Of a stretch of DNA of 54,303 nucleotides, positions 27,252-35,396 are shown piece after piece. The notes under the pieces were generated by a model. It worked only from the letters and a program-made list of their open reading frames with translations. It made no database searches and was not told the origin of the DNA. The position numbers and the translations under genes were made by a program. The stretch spans positions 1 to 54,303 of the forward strand of contig NZ_LFNE01000016.1 of the NCBI RefSeq assembly GCF_001045455.1, read 5' to 3'. The stretch is from Chryseobacterium sp. FH2 (GTDB lineage Bacteria; Bacteroidota; Bacteroidia; Flavobacteriales; Weeksellaceae). The number at the start of each line of letters is the position of its first letter. Within the stretch, counting starts at the first letter, position 1.

Positions 27252-27767
27252 TTATTTTTGTGTCACCCAGTGAAAACCGTCGGCCACATACCAACCACAG
27301 ACAATTCCCCCCATAATGGTAATCGTAATCGTCCAGTACGCTGAGTTAATCATCGTGTACTTCCAGGATTTTCTTTCAAACATTGCATTAATTGCCGTCA
27401 ATGGAAATACAAATAAAAATCCCGCCATAAAAGAATGTAAAGCCCCGTGACCAAAAGAGCGGTAGGCCATTCCATAATCTTTCATGAAAACATGGTAAGA
27501 AGGATTAGCATTAATCTCATCACCTCCAATCATCCCCAATGCCCCAAACTGATGAATTGTGACAAATTGAAGAAAAAGCGCCATGAAAATTGATAAAATA
27601 AAGGTAAAAACAAAAACTCCGATCATAGAACCTTTCATTTTTTCTTCAGTCAATCCGGCTTCTTCCATCCAAACACGCCCGAAAAGTTTTGGATGATACC
27701 AGATAAATCCCATAAATAAGGGAATAAGTGCGGCTACAAAAATAGCCCAAAAGTTGATTTGCGTCAT
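27252..27767 (-). CDS. DUF1761 family membrane protein
   Basis: 171 residues, four hydrophobic segments (about 5-25, 48-70, 105-125 and 140-160). The N-terminal INFWAIFVAALIPLFMGFIWYHPKLFG is the usual start of DUF1761 proteins, which are small inner-membrane proteins of unknown function. The stretch GGIVCGWYVADGFHWV closes the chain. It has its own terminator at 27206-27229. About 160 nt separate it from the DoxX-like gene upstream. Confidence 0.88.
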   Translation of the reverse strand: MTQINFWAIFVAALIPLFMGFIWYHPKLFGRVWMEEAGLTEEKMKGSMIGVFVFTFILSIFMALFLQFVTIHQFGALGMIGGDEINANPSYHVFMKDYGMAYRSFGHGALHSFMAGFLFVFPLTAINAMFERKSWKYTMINSAYWTITITIMGGIVCGWYVADGFHWVTQK

Positions 27768-27928
27768 AGTTTTAATTTTAATAATAAGTAGTATAAATCT
27801 ACATTAAAAATCAAAACAAAATACACTTATCATAAAAATTAATCAATTTTAATCGAAAAACAACAAACAAAACACTATTCAACAAATAATAATTTAAAAC
27901 AAATTGAAAATACTTATTAAATTCAACT

Positions 27929-28558
27929 TTAAAATAATTTATGAAAAACTTGTAAAACAAAGTCAAAAACTTTGTCTGGTTCTGTAATGAAATGATAAAC
28001 CAATTGGGGAATACCTGCAGAAACCTCGAGAAATATAGCAAACACAGGAATCATTCCGTATAAAATTATAGGAAATCTCAATTTCATAGAAAAATCTTTA
28101 ATCATAGCTTTCCAGATAATTTTCATTCTTTCTCTTTCATGCCATAAAATCAATCCACATAAAATGAAATACAAAATAAATCTTTTTACAAAGCCCATAG
28201 CGAGGCCTTCCGGCATAAAACTAATATCCATCAACAAAATATTACTGGCAATCGAAATAAAAAAGAAGACTCCTAAAATAACTGTTCTATGAAAAAGCAA
28301 TAAAATACCTGTGACAATCTGTAACACTCCAACGACAGATTTAAATGGTTCATGATCAAACAAATACCACATTACCCGAAACAGAGAAAGATCTTTAATA
28401 GGTGTTGCCAATTCTTTAGATGATATTCCAAATTGCCCGTCTTCCGTAAGTTTGCCAAATCCATAACTTATAAAAATAAAAGCCAATAAAAATCTTGCTA
28501 CCAGAATAAAATATTCGTAATATCTCTCTTTAGGAATGGCGCGTAATTTTGTTATCAT
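27929..28558 (-). CDS. DoxX-like membrane protein
   Basis: 209 residues with four or five transmembrane segments. The start, VARFLLAFIFISYGFGKL, is the DoxX hallmark; SVVGVLQIVTGILLLFHRTVILGVFFFISI and FILYFILCGLILW follow. DoxX proteins are often linked to quinone or thiosulfate-associated redox functions or to surfactant-like detoxification, but no specific role follows from this sequence. It is divergent from the ABC-F gene at 28659. A poorly conserved C-terminal tail extends about 50 residues beyond the typical family length. Confidence 0.82.
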   Translation of the reverse strand: MITKLRAIPKERYYEYFILVARFLLAFIFISYGFGKLTEDGQFGISSKELATPIKDLSLFRVMWYLFDHEPFKSVVGVLQIVTGILLLFHRTVILGVFFFISIASNILLMDISFMPEGLAMGFVKRFILYFILCGLILWHERERMKIIWKAMIKDFSMKLRFPIILYGMIPVFAIFLEVSAGIPQLVYHFITEPDKVFDFVLQVFHKLF

Positions 28559-28611
28559 ATTAATCGTTTTTTGGTATTAGTTTATTTAAAAGTTTTCTTG
28601 TTACATTTTCG

Positions 28612-28619
28612 TACTTTTG
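28612..28619 (+). promoter_or_regulatory. -7 box TACTTTTG for the ABC-F gene
   Basis: TACTTTTG ends 39 nt before the ATG at 28659. The -33 element is weak. Confidence 0.5.
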
Positions 28620-28658
28620 CGTCTCAATTAAAATTAAAAATCAAACTATCAAATTCCA

Positions 28659-30548
28659 ATGAATTACGTTTCTGTCGAAAATCTTACCAAATCCTATGGC
28701 ATCAAGGTATTATTCGAAAATATCACTTTCCATGTGAATGAGGGAGATAAAATTGCCATCGTTGCCAAAAACGGGAGCGGAAAATCTACACTATTGAAGA
28801 TTTTGATAGGTAAAGAAGTTGCAGACAGTGGAACAGTGATTATCAATAAAGATATTCAGGTGGTTTTGTTTGATCAGGAAATTAATTTCGATCCGAATCT
28901 TACAATTGATGAGTTTATGATGACATTGGATTCTGCTCCGATTATGGCTCTTAAAAATTATCATAAATCGCTTCATTCTGCAGACAGTGATTTCATTGAA
29001 AAAGCTCTGGCTGAAATGGAAACTCAAAAAGCCTGGGATTTGGAAAATGAAATGAAACAGATCCTTTCCCAGCTTAAAATCACTGATTTGGAAGCCAAAA
29101 TGGGAACCCTGTCAGGAGGGCAAATTAAACGTGTCGCTTTGGCAAAATTGCTAACAGAAACCAGGGCTGAACACCGCCATACTTTATTAATTATGGATGA
29201 GCCAACCAACCACCTCGATGTAGAAATGGTAGAATGGCTTGAAAATTATCTGAATAAAGCTAAAATCACTTTATTATTGGTAACTCACGACAGATATTTC
29301 CTTGACAGTGTTTGTGACATTATTTGGGAAATGGAGGATAAAAATCTTTATGTTCATAACGGTTCTTATGCGACTTATCTTGAAAATAAAATGATTCGCG
29401 AAGACAATATGAACGCAACCATCGACAAAGCCAATAACCTTTACAGAAAGGAACTGGAGTGGATGAGAAGACAGCCAAAAGCAAGAACAACAAAGTCAAA
29501 ATCAAGGATTGACTCTTTTTACGAAACTGAAAAAGTGGCCAAAACCGACACCAGAAAACAAGGCTTAGAACTTGATTTTGAAATGAAACGTTTAGGACAA
29601 AAAATTCTGGAACTTCATCACATTGATAAAAGTTTTGGAAATAAAGTTTTGTTAAAAGATTTCAGTTATCAGTTTCAACGGGGCGAAAAAGTAGGAATTA
29701 TAGGAAAAAACGGGGCGGGAAAATCTACACTTCTAAACATCATTCAAGGGTTTGAAAAAGCTGACAGAGGTGAAATAGAAACGGGAGAAACTATTTCTTT
29801 CGGTTATTTTTCACAAAAAGGTTTAGCATATAAAGAAGACGAAAGAGTTATTGATTTTATCAAAGATGTTGCAGAATATTATCCGCTAGCCAATGGAAAA
29901 AGTCTTTCTGCATCACAGTTTTTGAGATTATTTTTATTTGATGATCAGTCACAGTACTCTCCTATTTCAAAACTTTCGGGTGGTGAAAAAAGAAGACTGC
30001 ATTTAATGTACATATTATATCAAAATCCAAACTTTTTGATTTTTGATGAGCCTACCAATGACTTGGATTTACCTACATTGACAGTTCTTGAAAACTTTTT
30101 ACAGCAATTTCAGGGCTCATTAATTATCGTTTCTCACGACAGATATTTTATGGATAGAATTGTTGACCATATTTTAGCTTTTGAAGGAGAAGGAAAAATT
30201 AAAGATTTTGTTGGAAATTTCTCAGAATACCGAGAAGCAAAAAGCAAAGAAGAAGCTTTAGGAAAATCAACAACACCAAAGCCAGAGCCTGTAAAAGAAA
30301 TGGCTGCCCCTTCAAACAATTCTCAAAATTTGACTAAAAAGAGGAAATTATCCTTTAAAGAACAAAGAGAATTAGAATTAATTGAAAAAGAAATGCCTGA
30401 GCTTGAAAAACAAAGAGATAAAATTCTTGAGCAGCTTAACAACGAGACGGATTACGAAAAAATTGCCAAACTTTCTGCTGAGTTAGAATCTGCTTCTGAA
30501 AAACTGGAAAACCATGAAATAAGATGGTTGGAACTCCAGGAAGACTAA
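28659..30548 (+). CDS. ABC-F family ATPase (Uup-like)
   Basis: 629 residues, with no membrane segment. Two ABC domains are seen: the first with Walker A AKNGSGKST (about 36-44) and signature LSGGQIKRVALAKLL (about 151); the second with GKNGAGKST (about 347) and LSGGEKRRL (about 439). They are joined by a charged linker with RRQPKARTTKSKSR. Both Walker B regions are followed by a conserved LLVTHDRYFLD or IIVSHDRYFMD switch histidine. The C-terminal about 70 residues form a coiled coil (KQRDKILEQL...), as in Uup. ABC-F proteins act on ribosomes or, for Uup, on branched DNA and ribosome rescue; resistance function is not indicated. Confidence 0.93.
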   Translation: MNYVSVENLTKSYGIKVLFENITFHVNEGDKIAIVAKNGSGKSTLLKILIGKEVADSGTVIINKDIQVVLFDQEINFDPNLTIDEFMMTLDSAPIMALKNYHKSLHSADSDFIEKALAEMETQKAWDLENEMKQILSQLKITDLEAKMGTLSGGQIKRVALAKLLTETRAEHRHTLLIMDEPTNHLDVEMVEWLENYLNKAKITLLLVTHDRYFLDSVCDIIWEMEDKNLYVHNGSYATYLENKMIREDNMNATIDKANNLYRKELEWMRRQPKARTTKSKSRIDSFYETEKVAKTDTRKQGLELDFEMKRLGQKILELHHIDKSFGNKVLLKDFSYQFQRGEKVGIIGKNGAGKSTLLNIIQGFEKADRGEIETGETISFGYFSQKGLAYKEDERVIDFIKDVAEYYPLANGKSLSASQFLRLFLFDDQSQYSPISKLSGGEKRRLHLMYILYQNPNFLIFDEPTNDLDLPTLTVLENFLQQFQGSLIIVSHDRYFMDRIVDHILAFEGEGKIKDFVGNFSEYREAKSKEEALGKSTTPKPEPVKEMAAPSNNSQNLTKKRKLSFKEQRELELIEKEMPELEKQRDKILEQLNNETDYEKIAKLSAELESASEKLENHEIRWLELQED

Positions 30549-30555
30549 AATAATA

Positions 30556-30621
30556 ATGAGTTATAAAATTATGAATAAAAGTGTGTTGAAAACCAACTCA
30601 AACTCATAATTTATAACTCAT
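30556..30621. repeat. Long AT-rich inverted repeat between convergent genes
   Basis: The arm ATGAGTTATAAAATTATGA (30556-30574) pairs with TCATAATTTATAACTCAT (30604-30621), with one bulged base and a 29-nt loop. It lies in the gap between the ABC-F gene and the oxidoreductase and may serve as a weak terminator or be a dispersed repeat. Confidence 0.6.
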
Positions 30622-30630
30622 AATTCACAA

Positions 30631-31689
30631 CTAAATAAAGCTTATTACTTTCTGAGCATCTGAGCTTTCCATTGCTGTATCAATAATTTTCATATTCTGA
30701 ATAACTTCTCCCGCCGGCGAAGGCAAGTAATATCCGAAAACAACATGCTCATAAATATGCTGATAATAATTCATATAATTTCCGGGTTCGCTTGAGGTAA
30801 AGGATCTTTCAGTTTCTTTCTTTTCATTTAAAAAATTCAAAATTCCGTCTGCTTCTTTTAAAGGCTGAGTCCACTCTTCTCCATAAGTAGGAATTGCTCC
30901 TGCAACCAATTCATTCTCCTGATTATCGGTTCTTTCCTGCAAAAAGCTTCCTTTCTCTCCATGAACCGCATATGCGTAATGAGCTTCTTTGGTAAAAACA
31001 GAAGATTTTAATCTCACTCTTAAATCATTTTTATAATAAAGTAAAATTTCAAAATAATCATTGGCAAACTCAATCCCTTTCATAGAAAATACATCGGCAA
31101 AAAGTTTTTCCGGAAAACCAAATAGCTGTACCGCCTGGTCTACTAAATGAGCACCCAAATCATGAAGTGAGCCAGAAGCCATTTCCTGTGGATTTTCTTT
31201 GTGGGATTTTCCGCTAGGTTCTGTACGGAATCTGTCGAAACGAATTTCAACTTCCTTGATATCCCCTAATTTTTTTTCACTAATAATTTTCTGAATCTGA
31301 AGATAATCACGGTCAAACCTTCTGTTTTGATAAACACTTAGAAATAATCCTTTTTCTTCAGCCAATTTCACCAATTGCTCTGCTTCAGAAACATTTACCG
31401 TAAAAGGTTTTTCTACAATTACATTCTTTCCTGCTTCCAAAGCCATTTTTACATATTCAAAATGTGTCTGAACGGGTGTATTTACTACCACCAATTCAAT
31501 ATCGGAATTTTGCAGCATCTCCTCAACAGAGCGATAAATTATAGCGTCAGGATATTTTTCTTTAGATGCTTCTTTACTTCTTTCCACTACAGCAGACATG
31601 AAAAATCCCGGATGCTCTTTTAAAAAAGGAGCATGGAAAATTTTCCCACTCATCCCAAAAGCGCAAAGACCTACTTTTATCAATTGCAT
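30631..31689 (-). CDS. Gfo/Idh/MocA-family NAD(P)-dependent oxidoreductase
   Basis: 352 residues. The N-terminal Rossmann fold starts VGLCAFGMSGKIFHAPFL and carries VVVNTPVQTHFEYVKMALEAGKNVIVEKPF, the EKP signature of the family, at about 75-100. The C-terminal domain starts at about 120 (GLFLSVYQNRRFDRDY, where the conserved active-site residues lie) and contains the GSLHDLGAHLVDQA helix with the conserved histidine. Such enzymes oxidise or reduce sugars and related compounds; the substrate is unknown. Transcribed alone, with a TATCTTTG box at 31711-31704. Confidence 0.92.
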   Translation of the reverse strand: MQLIKVGLCAFGMSGKIFHAPFLKEHPGFFMSAVVERSKEASKEKYPDAIIYRSVEEMLQNSDIELVVVNTPVQTHFEYVKMALEAGKNVIVEKPFTVNVSEAEQLVKLAEEKGLFLSVYQNRRFDRDYLQIQKIISEKKLGDIKEVEIRFDRFRTEPSGKSHKENPQEMASGSLHDLGAHLVDQAVQLFGFPEKLFADVFSMKGIEFANDYFEILLYYKNDLRVRLKSSVFTKEAHYAYAVHGEKGSFLQERTDNQENELVAGAIPTYGEEWTQPLKEADGILNFLNEKKETERSFTSSEPGNYMNYYQHIYEHVVFGYYLPSPAGEVIQNMKIIDTAMESSDAQKVISFI

Positions 31690-32000
31690 AATTTTATTTT
31701 TAACAAAGATATTTATAAAAACTTAAAATATCAGGCATTACGAACAATTCAAAGCCGGTAATAAAACAAAATTTTCAAATAAGGAATGATATTTACCATT
31801 GCAGGAATTATTGTTTCTATTATCCTATTATTTATTTAAAATTGTGAAATAATCAAATAAGACCGTTAAAATCAATGAATTATATTATTGTAATTTTAAC
31901 ATTATTTTAAGAATTTTATCTAAAAATAAGCATTCTGGCACATTTATTGAATTTCACTAGTTTTAGAATAATAAACATTAATTATTAAAAATTATAAATT
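31690..32000. other. Divergent promoter spacer of 311 bases
   Basis: This AT-rich spacer contains the promoter of the oxidoreductase gene (31704-31711) and presumably that of the outer-membrane protein gene at 32001 (a weak TAGTTTTA box near 31958-31965). No ORF or hairpin of note is seen. Confidence 0.55.
31704..31711 (-). promoter_or_regulatory. -7 box TATCTTTG for the oxidoreductase gene
   Basis: TATCTTTG on the minus strand ends 14 nt before the ATG at 31689. The -33 element is not clear. Confidence 0.5.
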
Positions 32001-32591
32001 ATGAAAAAACTAATCCTAGCAGGAATATTAGCCACAGCAGGTTTAACTACTTCTATGAATGCTCAAATTCAAAAAGGAAACTGGTTAGTAGGAAGTAGCT
32101 TAGTGTCAAGTAATTTTGGTCTTAATACTGGTGGTGGATATAGCATTGCAATACAGCCAAAGGGTGCTTATTTCTTACAAGACAATGTAGCAGTTGGGGG
32201 ATATGTAAATTTAGGTATCAGCAAAGTTACAAACGGTTCTCCTACAAGATTTGATTATGCAGTAGGTGGTTTAGGACGTTATTATCTGTCTCCTGGAGAA
32301 AAAGGTGTTGACAACTTATTAAATCACGGAAGATGGTTCTTTGAAGGTAACGTAGGTATCGGAGGTTCATCTGTTGAAAACGGAAATTCAACTACAGGTC
32401 TTGACTTCGGAGTTGGTCCTGGTTATTCTTACTTTATCACTCCAAACATCGGTTTAGAAGGTTTAGTAAAATATCAGGGACAAGCAGGATTTGGTAACGA
32501 AGGATTAAATTCAAACATTACTTTTAATGTAGGATTTAGTATTTATTTACCCACTTCAAAAGCTAAGCAAGTAGTAAACGACGTTAAATAA
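32001..32591 (+). CDS. Small outer-membrane beta-barrel protein
   Basis: 196 residues. The signal peptide MKKLILAGILATAGLTTSMNA is cut before QIQ. The mature part consists of alternating short strands with glycine and aromatic residues (NWLVGSSLVSSNFGLN, IAIQPKGAYFLQDNVAVGGYVNLGI, FFEGNVGIGGSSVEN, and GLDFGVGPGYSYFITPNIGLEGLVKY), the pattern of eight-stranded OmpW/OmpA-like barrels of Bacteroidota. It ends in a strand-like LNSNITFNVGFSIYLP and a short charged tail. Transport or adhesion role unknown. A strong bidirectional terminator follows. Confidence 0.88.
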   Translation: MKKLILAGILATAGLTTSMNAQIQKGNWLVGSSLVSSNFGLNTGGGYSIAIQPKGAYFLQDNVAVGGYVNLGISKVTNGSPTRFDYAVGGLGRYYLSPGEKGVDNLLNHGRWFFEGNVGIGGSSVENGNSTTGLDFGVGPGYSYFITPNIGLEGLVKYQGQAGFGNEGLNSNITFNVGFSIYLPTSKAKQVVNDVK

Positions 32592-32612
32592 TTTTTATTT
32601 AATATAAAAATG

Positions 32613-32645
32613 AAATCGCCTCGAAATAAATTTCGAGGCGATTTT
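32613..32645. terminator. Bidirectional terminator
   Basis: The arms AAATCGCCTCGAAA and TTTCGAGGCGATTT form a stem of about 14 bp with loop TAAA between the convergent OMP and peroxiredoxin genes. Confidence 0.9.
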
Positions 32646-32683
32646 CGTACAAATTAAAACTAAACTATAAAAAATCAAATAAA

Positions 32684-33319
32684 TCATGTATTAGGTTGGG
32701 GCGTATATCTCAGATACGGTTTTATTTCTGTCACACCTTTCGGAAAAATTTTTCTTGCATCTTCTGTAGAAACTGTTGGCGGAACAATTACATCTTCTCC
32801 ATTTTTCCAGTTTACCGGTGTTGCTATTTTATGTGAATCAACCAATTGCAGAGAATCCAAAACTCTTAATATTTCATTGAAATTTCTTCCTGTAGAAGCC
32901 GGATAGGTAATTATCAGCCTTACCTTTTTTTCAGGATCAATAATTAATAAAGAGCGAACAGTTGCTGTTGCCGAAGCATTGGGATGAATAAAATCATACA
33001 ATTCTGAGACTTTTCTGTCTTTATCGGCAATGATAGGAAACTGCACTTCCGTATTTTGAGTTTCGTTAATATCTTTTATCCAATTTTGATGATCCTCTAC
33101 TCCATCTACACTTAATGCAATTACTTTTGTATTTCTTTGATCAAACTCAGATTTCAATTTTGAGGTAAAGCCTAATTCTGTAGTGCAAACCGGTGTATAA
33201 TCTGCCGGATGTGAAAATAAAATCCCCCAGGAATGTCCTAAGTAATTATAAAAATCAATATCTCCTGATGATGATTCTGCCTGAAAGTTTGGTGCTGTAT
33301 CTCCTAATTTGATTGACAT
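32684..33319 (-). CDS. 1-Cys peroxiredoxin (Prx6 type)
   Basis: 211 residues. It reduces hydrogen peroxide and organic peroxides. The peroxidatic cysteine is Cys45 in SHPADYTPVCTTELG, and no other cysteine is present, so the resolving thiol must come from another molecule. The extended C-terminal domain (about 160-211, with DSHKIATPVNWKNGEDVIVPP and PYLRYTPQP) is that of Prx6/AhpC-TSA C-terminal type enzymes. The promoter is strong (33342-33373) and overlaps a perfect palindrome, which suggests control by a repressor or activator. It is probably a single-gene unit in the cytoplasm. Confidence 0.95.
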   Translation of the reverse strand: MSIKLGDTAPNFQAESSSGDIDFYNYLGHSWGILFSHPADYTPVCTTELGFTSKLKSEFDQRNTKVIALSVDGVEDHQNWIKDINETQNTEVQFPIIADKDRKVSELYDFIHPNASATATVRSLLIIDPEKKVRLIITYPASTGRNFNEILRVLDSLQLVDSHKIATPVNWKNGEDVIVPPTVSTEDARKIFPKGVTEIKPYLRYTPQPNT

Positions 33320-33335
33320 AATATTTTGTTTTATT

Positions 33336-33356
33336 AGTCTACAAATTTAGTAGACT
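33336..33356 (-). promoter_or_regulatory. Palindromic operator over the peroxiredoxin -7 box
   Basis: A perfect inverted repeat AGTCTAC-N7-GTAGACT. The seven central bases are part of the -7 box TAAATTTG, so a protein bound here would block the polymerase. Confidence 0.55.
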
Positions 33357-33373
33357 TTCTGGAACTGGCAAAA
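33342..33373 (-). promoter_or_regulatory. Promoter of the peroxiredoxin gene
   Basis: On the minus strand TTTTG (33373-33369), 19 nt, then TAAATTTG (33349-33342), a full match to the Bacteroidota consensus; the ATG is 22 nt further on. Confidence 0.75.
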
Positions 33374-33419
33374 TTTTTGTTTAAAATTTTAATATATTTA
33401 ATTAAAAATAATAGGATCC

Positions 33420-34301
33420 ATGCGCAAAGAAGGTTTAAGCTACATTGAAGTTGTCTATAATGTATTAGAAAATTGGTATCTAAAGTTTGCCGAACTTACA
33501 CCAAAATTAATCGTCGGAATTTTAGTTTTTACTTTTTTCCTGTTTACAAGTAAATATTTAAGTCAATTTTCTGTAAAATTATTTCACAGATTCTTTCCCA
33601 AAAGTAAAAAAGAAAGTTCTTTGGTCACTCTGATAGGAGTTTTCAGGTTCATTATTATGTTGATGGGGAGTTTTATTGCATTGGAAATTATGGGATTCAG
33701 CGGCTTTCTCTGGAAGTTTATCGGAAGTTTAGGAGTTGCAGGGGTAATTGCAGGGGTAGCGTTGAAAGATTTGGTATCAAGCATTTTTTCGGGCATGCTA
33801 ATCGGAATTGATAAAGCTTTTAAAGTTGGAGATTACATTACACTTGGTACAAATTCAGGAACGGTAATGGAAATTGGTTTTCTAACCACAAAAATCATTA
33901 CTGATGATGGGAAAAAAGTTTATATTCCTAATCAGGTCATTTTTAACGCTCCTTTTTCAAATGTTACCGCTTCTCCTCAGCGAAGAATTATTTTAAATTT
34001 TGAAATTCCGGCAGACGAAGATGTCAGCAAAGCTCAAAAAGGAATAATAGAAGTTATCAAAAGTTTAGAAAATATAGATAGAACAGATACCACTGAAGTT
34101 ATTTTTACAGATTTGAAACAGGGTGTTTTTAACCTTCAGGCTAAATTTTGGATGAAAGTGGGTGCCAATATGGTCCAACTAAAAAGTGAGGCTTATTTAA
34201 AAATAAAACAACGTCTTGATACCGACGGAATACAGTTGGTAACCCCTACAAGCATTAATATTACCAACGGTGAAAGTCTTATCAACGAAAATCATGATTA
34301 A
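33420..34301 (+). CDS. MscS-family mechanosensitive channel
   Basis: 293 residues, inner membrane. Three transmembrane segments are seen: about 25-45 (LIVGILVFTFFLFT), 70-90 (FRFIIMLMGSFIALEIM) and the pore helix at about 98-125 (LGVAGVIAGVALKDLVSSIFSGMLIGID). The pore helix carries the glycine/alanine pattern of MscS. A beta domain follows (FKVGDYITLGTNSGTVMEIG) and then the alpha/beta cytosolic cage. Such channels open under membrane tension to release solutes. It stands alone between the peroxiredoxin promoter and a bidirectional terminator. Confidence 0.93.
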   Translation: MRKEGLSYIEVVYNVLENWYLKFAELTPKLIVGILVFTFFLFTSKYLSQFSVKLFHRFFPKSKKESSLVTLIGVFRFIIMLMGSFIALEIMGFSGFLWKFIGSLGVAGVIAGVALKDLVSSIFSGMLIGIDKAFKVGDYITLGTNSGTVMEIGFLTTKIITDDGKKVYIPNQVIFNAPFSNVTASPQRRIILNFEIPADEDVSKAQKGIIEVIKSLENIDRTDTTEVIFTDLKQGVFNLQAKFWMKVGANMVQLKSEAYLKIKQRLDTDGIQLVTPTSINITNGESLINENHD

Positions 34302-34310
34302 TATAAAATA

Positions 34311-34338
34311 AAAAAACCTTCCAATCGGAAGGTTTTTT
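34311..34338. terminator. Bidirectional terminator between mscS-like gene and gapA
   Basis: The arms AAAAAACCTTCC and GGAAGGTTTTTT with loop AATC form a strong hairpin with T-runs on both strands. Confidence 0.9.
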
Positions 34339-34361
34339 GTATTGCTAATTGCTCATTACTA

Positions 34362-35366
34362 TTATAAAGAAGCAGAGTGGATTAGCATATCAACTAACTT
34401 GTTTGAATAACCCATTTCGTTGTCATACCAAGAAACAAGTTTTACGAAGTTAGGAGAAAGCATAATACCAGCATCTTTGTCGAAGATTGAAGTTCTCTTA
34501 TCTCCTACGAAATCCTGAGAAACTACAGCGTCTTCAGTATATCCAAGAATACCTTTCAATTCTCCTTCGGAAGCAGCTTTGATAGCAGCACAGATTTCCT
34601 CGTAAGAAGTGGCTTTTTCTAATCTTACCGTTAAATCCACTACAGAAACGTCAACAGTTGGTACTCTGAAAGACATACCTGTTAATTTTCCGTTCAATGA
34701 AGGAATTACTTTTCCTACCGCTTTAGCAGCGCCTGTAGAAGAAGGAATAATATTATTAAGAGCAGCTCTACCACCTCTCCAGTCTTTCATTGAAGGACCG
34801 TCAACAGTTTTTTGAGTTGCAGTTGTAGCATGTACAGTTGTCATTAAACCTTCTACAATTCCGAAATTATCGTGAATAACTTTAGCTAAAGGAGCTAAAC
34901 AGTTAGTCGTACAAGAAGCGTTTGATAAGATTTTGATATCATCAGTAAGTTCAGTGTGGTTTACCCCCATTACAAACATTGGAGTATCATCTTTAGAAGG
35001 GGCGGAAAGAATTACTTTTTTTGCACCTGCGTTGATGTGTTTTGCCGCACTTTCTTTATCTAGGAATAAACCTGTAGATTCAACGATATAATCAGCTCCG
35101 ATTTCGTTCCATTTAAGGTTGTTCGGATCTCTCTCAGCTGTTACTCTTATTCTTTTTCCGTTTACCACAAGGTCATTTCCTTCAACAGAAACTTCTCCGG
35201 GGAAAATACCGTGTACAGAATCATATTTAAGCATATAAGCCATGTATGTAGCATCGATAAGGTCATTGATTCCTACTACTTCGATGTTATCTCTTTCAGT
35301 CATTGCTCTGAAAACAAGACGTCCAATTCTACCAAACCCGTTGATACCTACTTTGATTGTTGACAT
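34362..35366 (-). CDS. gapA: Type I glyceraldehyde-3-phosphate dehydrogenase
   Basis: 334 residues. It oxidises glyceraldehyde 3-phosphate to 1,3-bisphosphoglycerate in glycolysis. The Rossmann start INGFGRIGRLVFR, followed by Asp35 in GINDL (which favours NAD over NADP), the catalytic Cys152 in SNASCTTNCLAP and the following GLMTTVHA are all present. The C-terminus carries SWYDNEMGYS. It lies 30 nt downstream of pfkA on the same strand, an operon of two glycolytic genes. Confidence 0.97.
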   Translation of the reverse strand: MSTIKVGINGFGRIGRLVFRAMTERDNIEVVGINDLIDATYMAYMLKYDSVHGIFPGEVSVEGNDLVVNGKRIRVTAERDPNNLKWNEIGADYIVESTGLFLDKESAAKHINAGAKKVILSAPSKDDTPMFVMGVNHTELTDDIKILSNASCTTNCLAPLAKVIHDNFGIVEGLMTTVHATTATQKTVDGPSMKDWRGGRAALNNIIPSSTGAAKAVGKVIPSLNGKLTGMSFRVPTVDVSVVDLTVRLEKATSYEEICAAIKAASEGELKGILGYTEDAVVSQDFVGDKRTSIFDKDAGIMLSPNFVKLVSWYDNEMGYSNKLVDMLIHSASL

Positions 35367-35396
35367 AATAGTTTGTTTTAATTATATTAAAAAATA

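Noticed and set aside
27811..28041. 76-residue minus-strand ORF overlapping the DoxX-like gene
   Set aside because: It overlaps the end of the DoxX gene in another frame, has very AT-rich low-complexity sequence and no family features.
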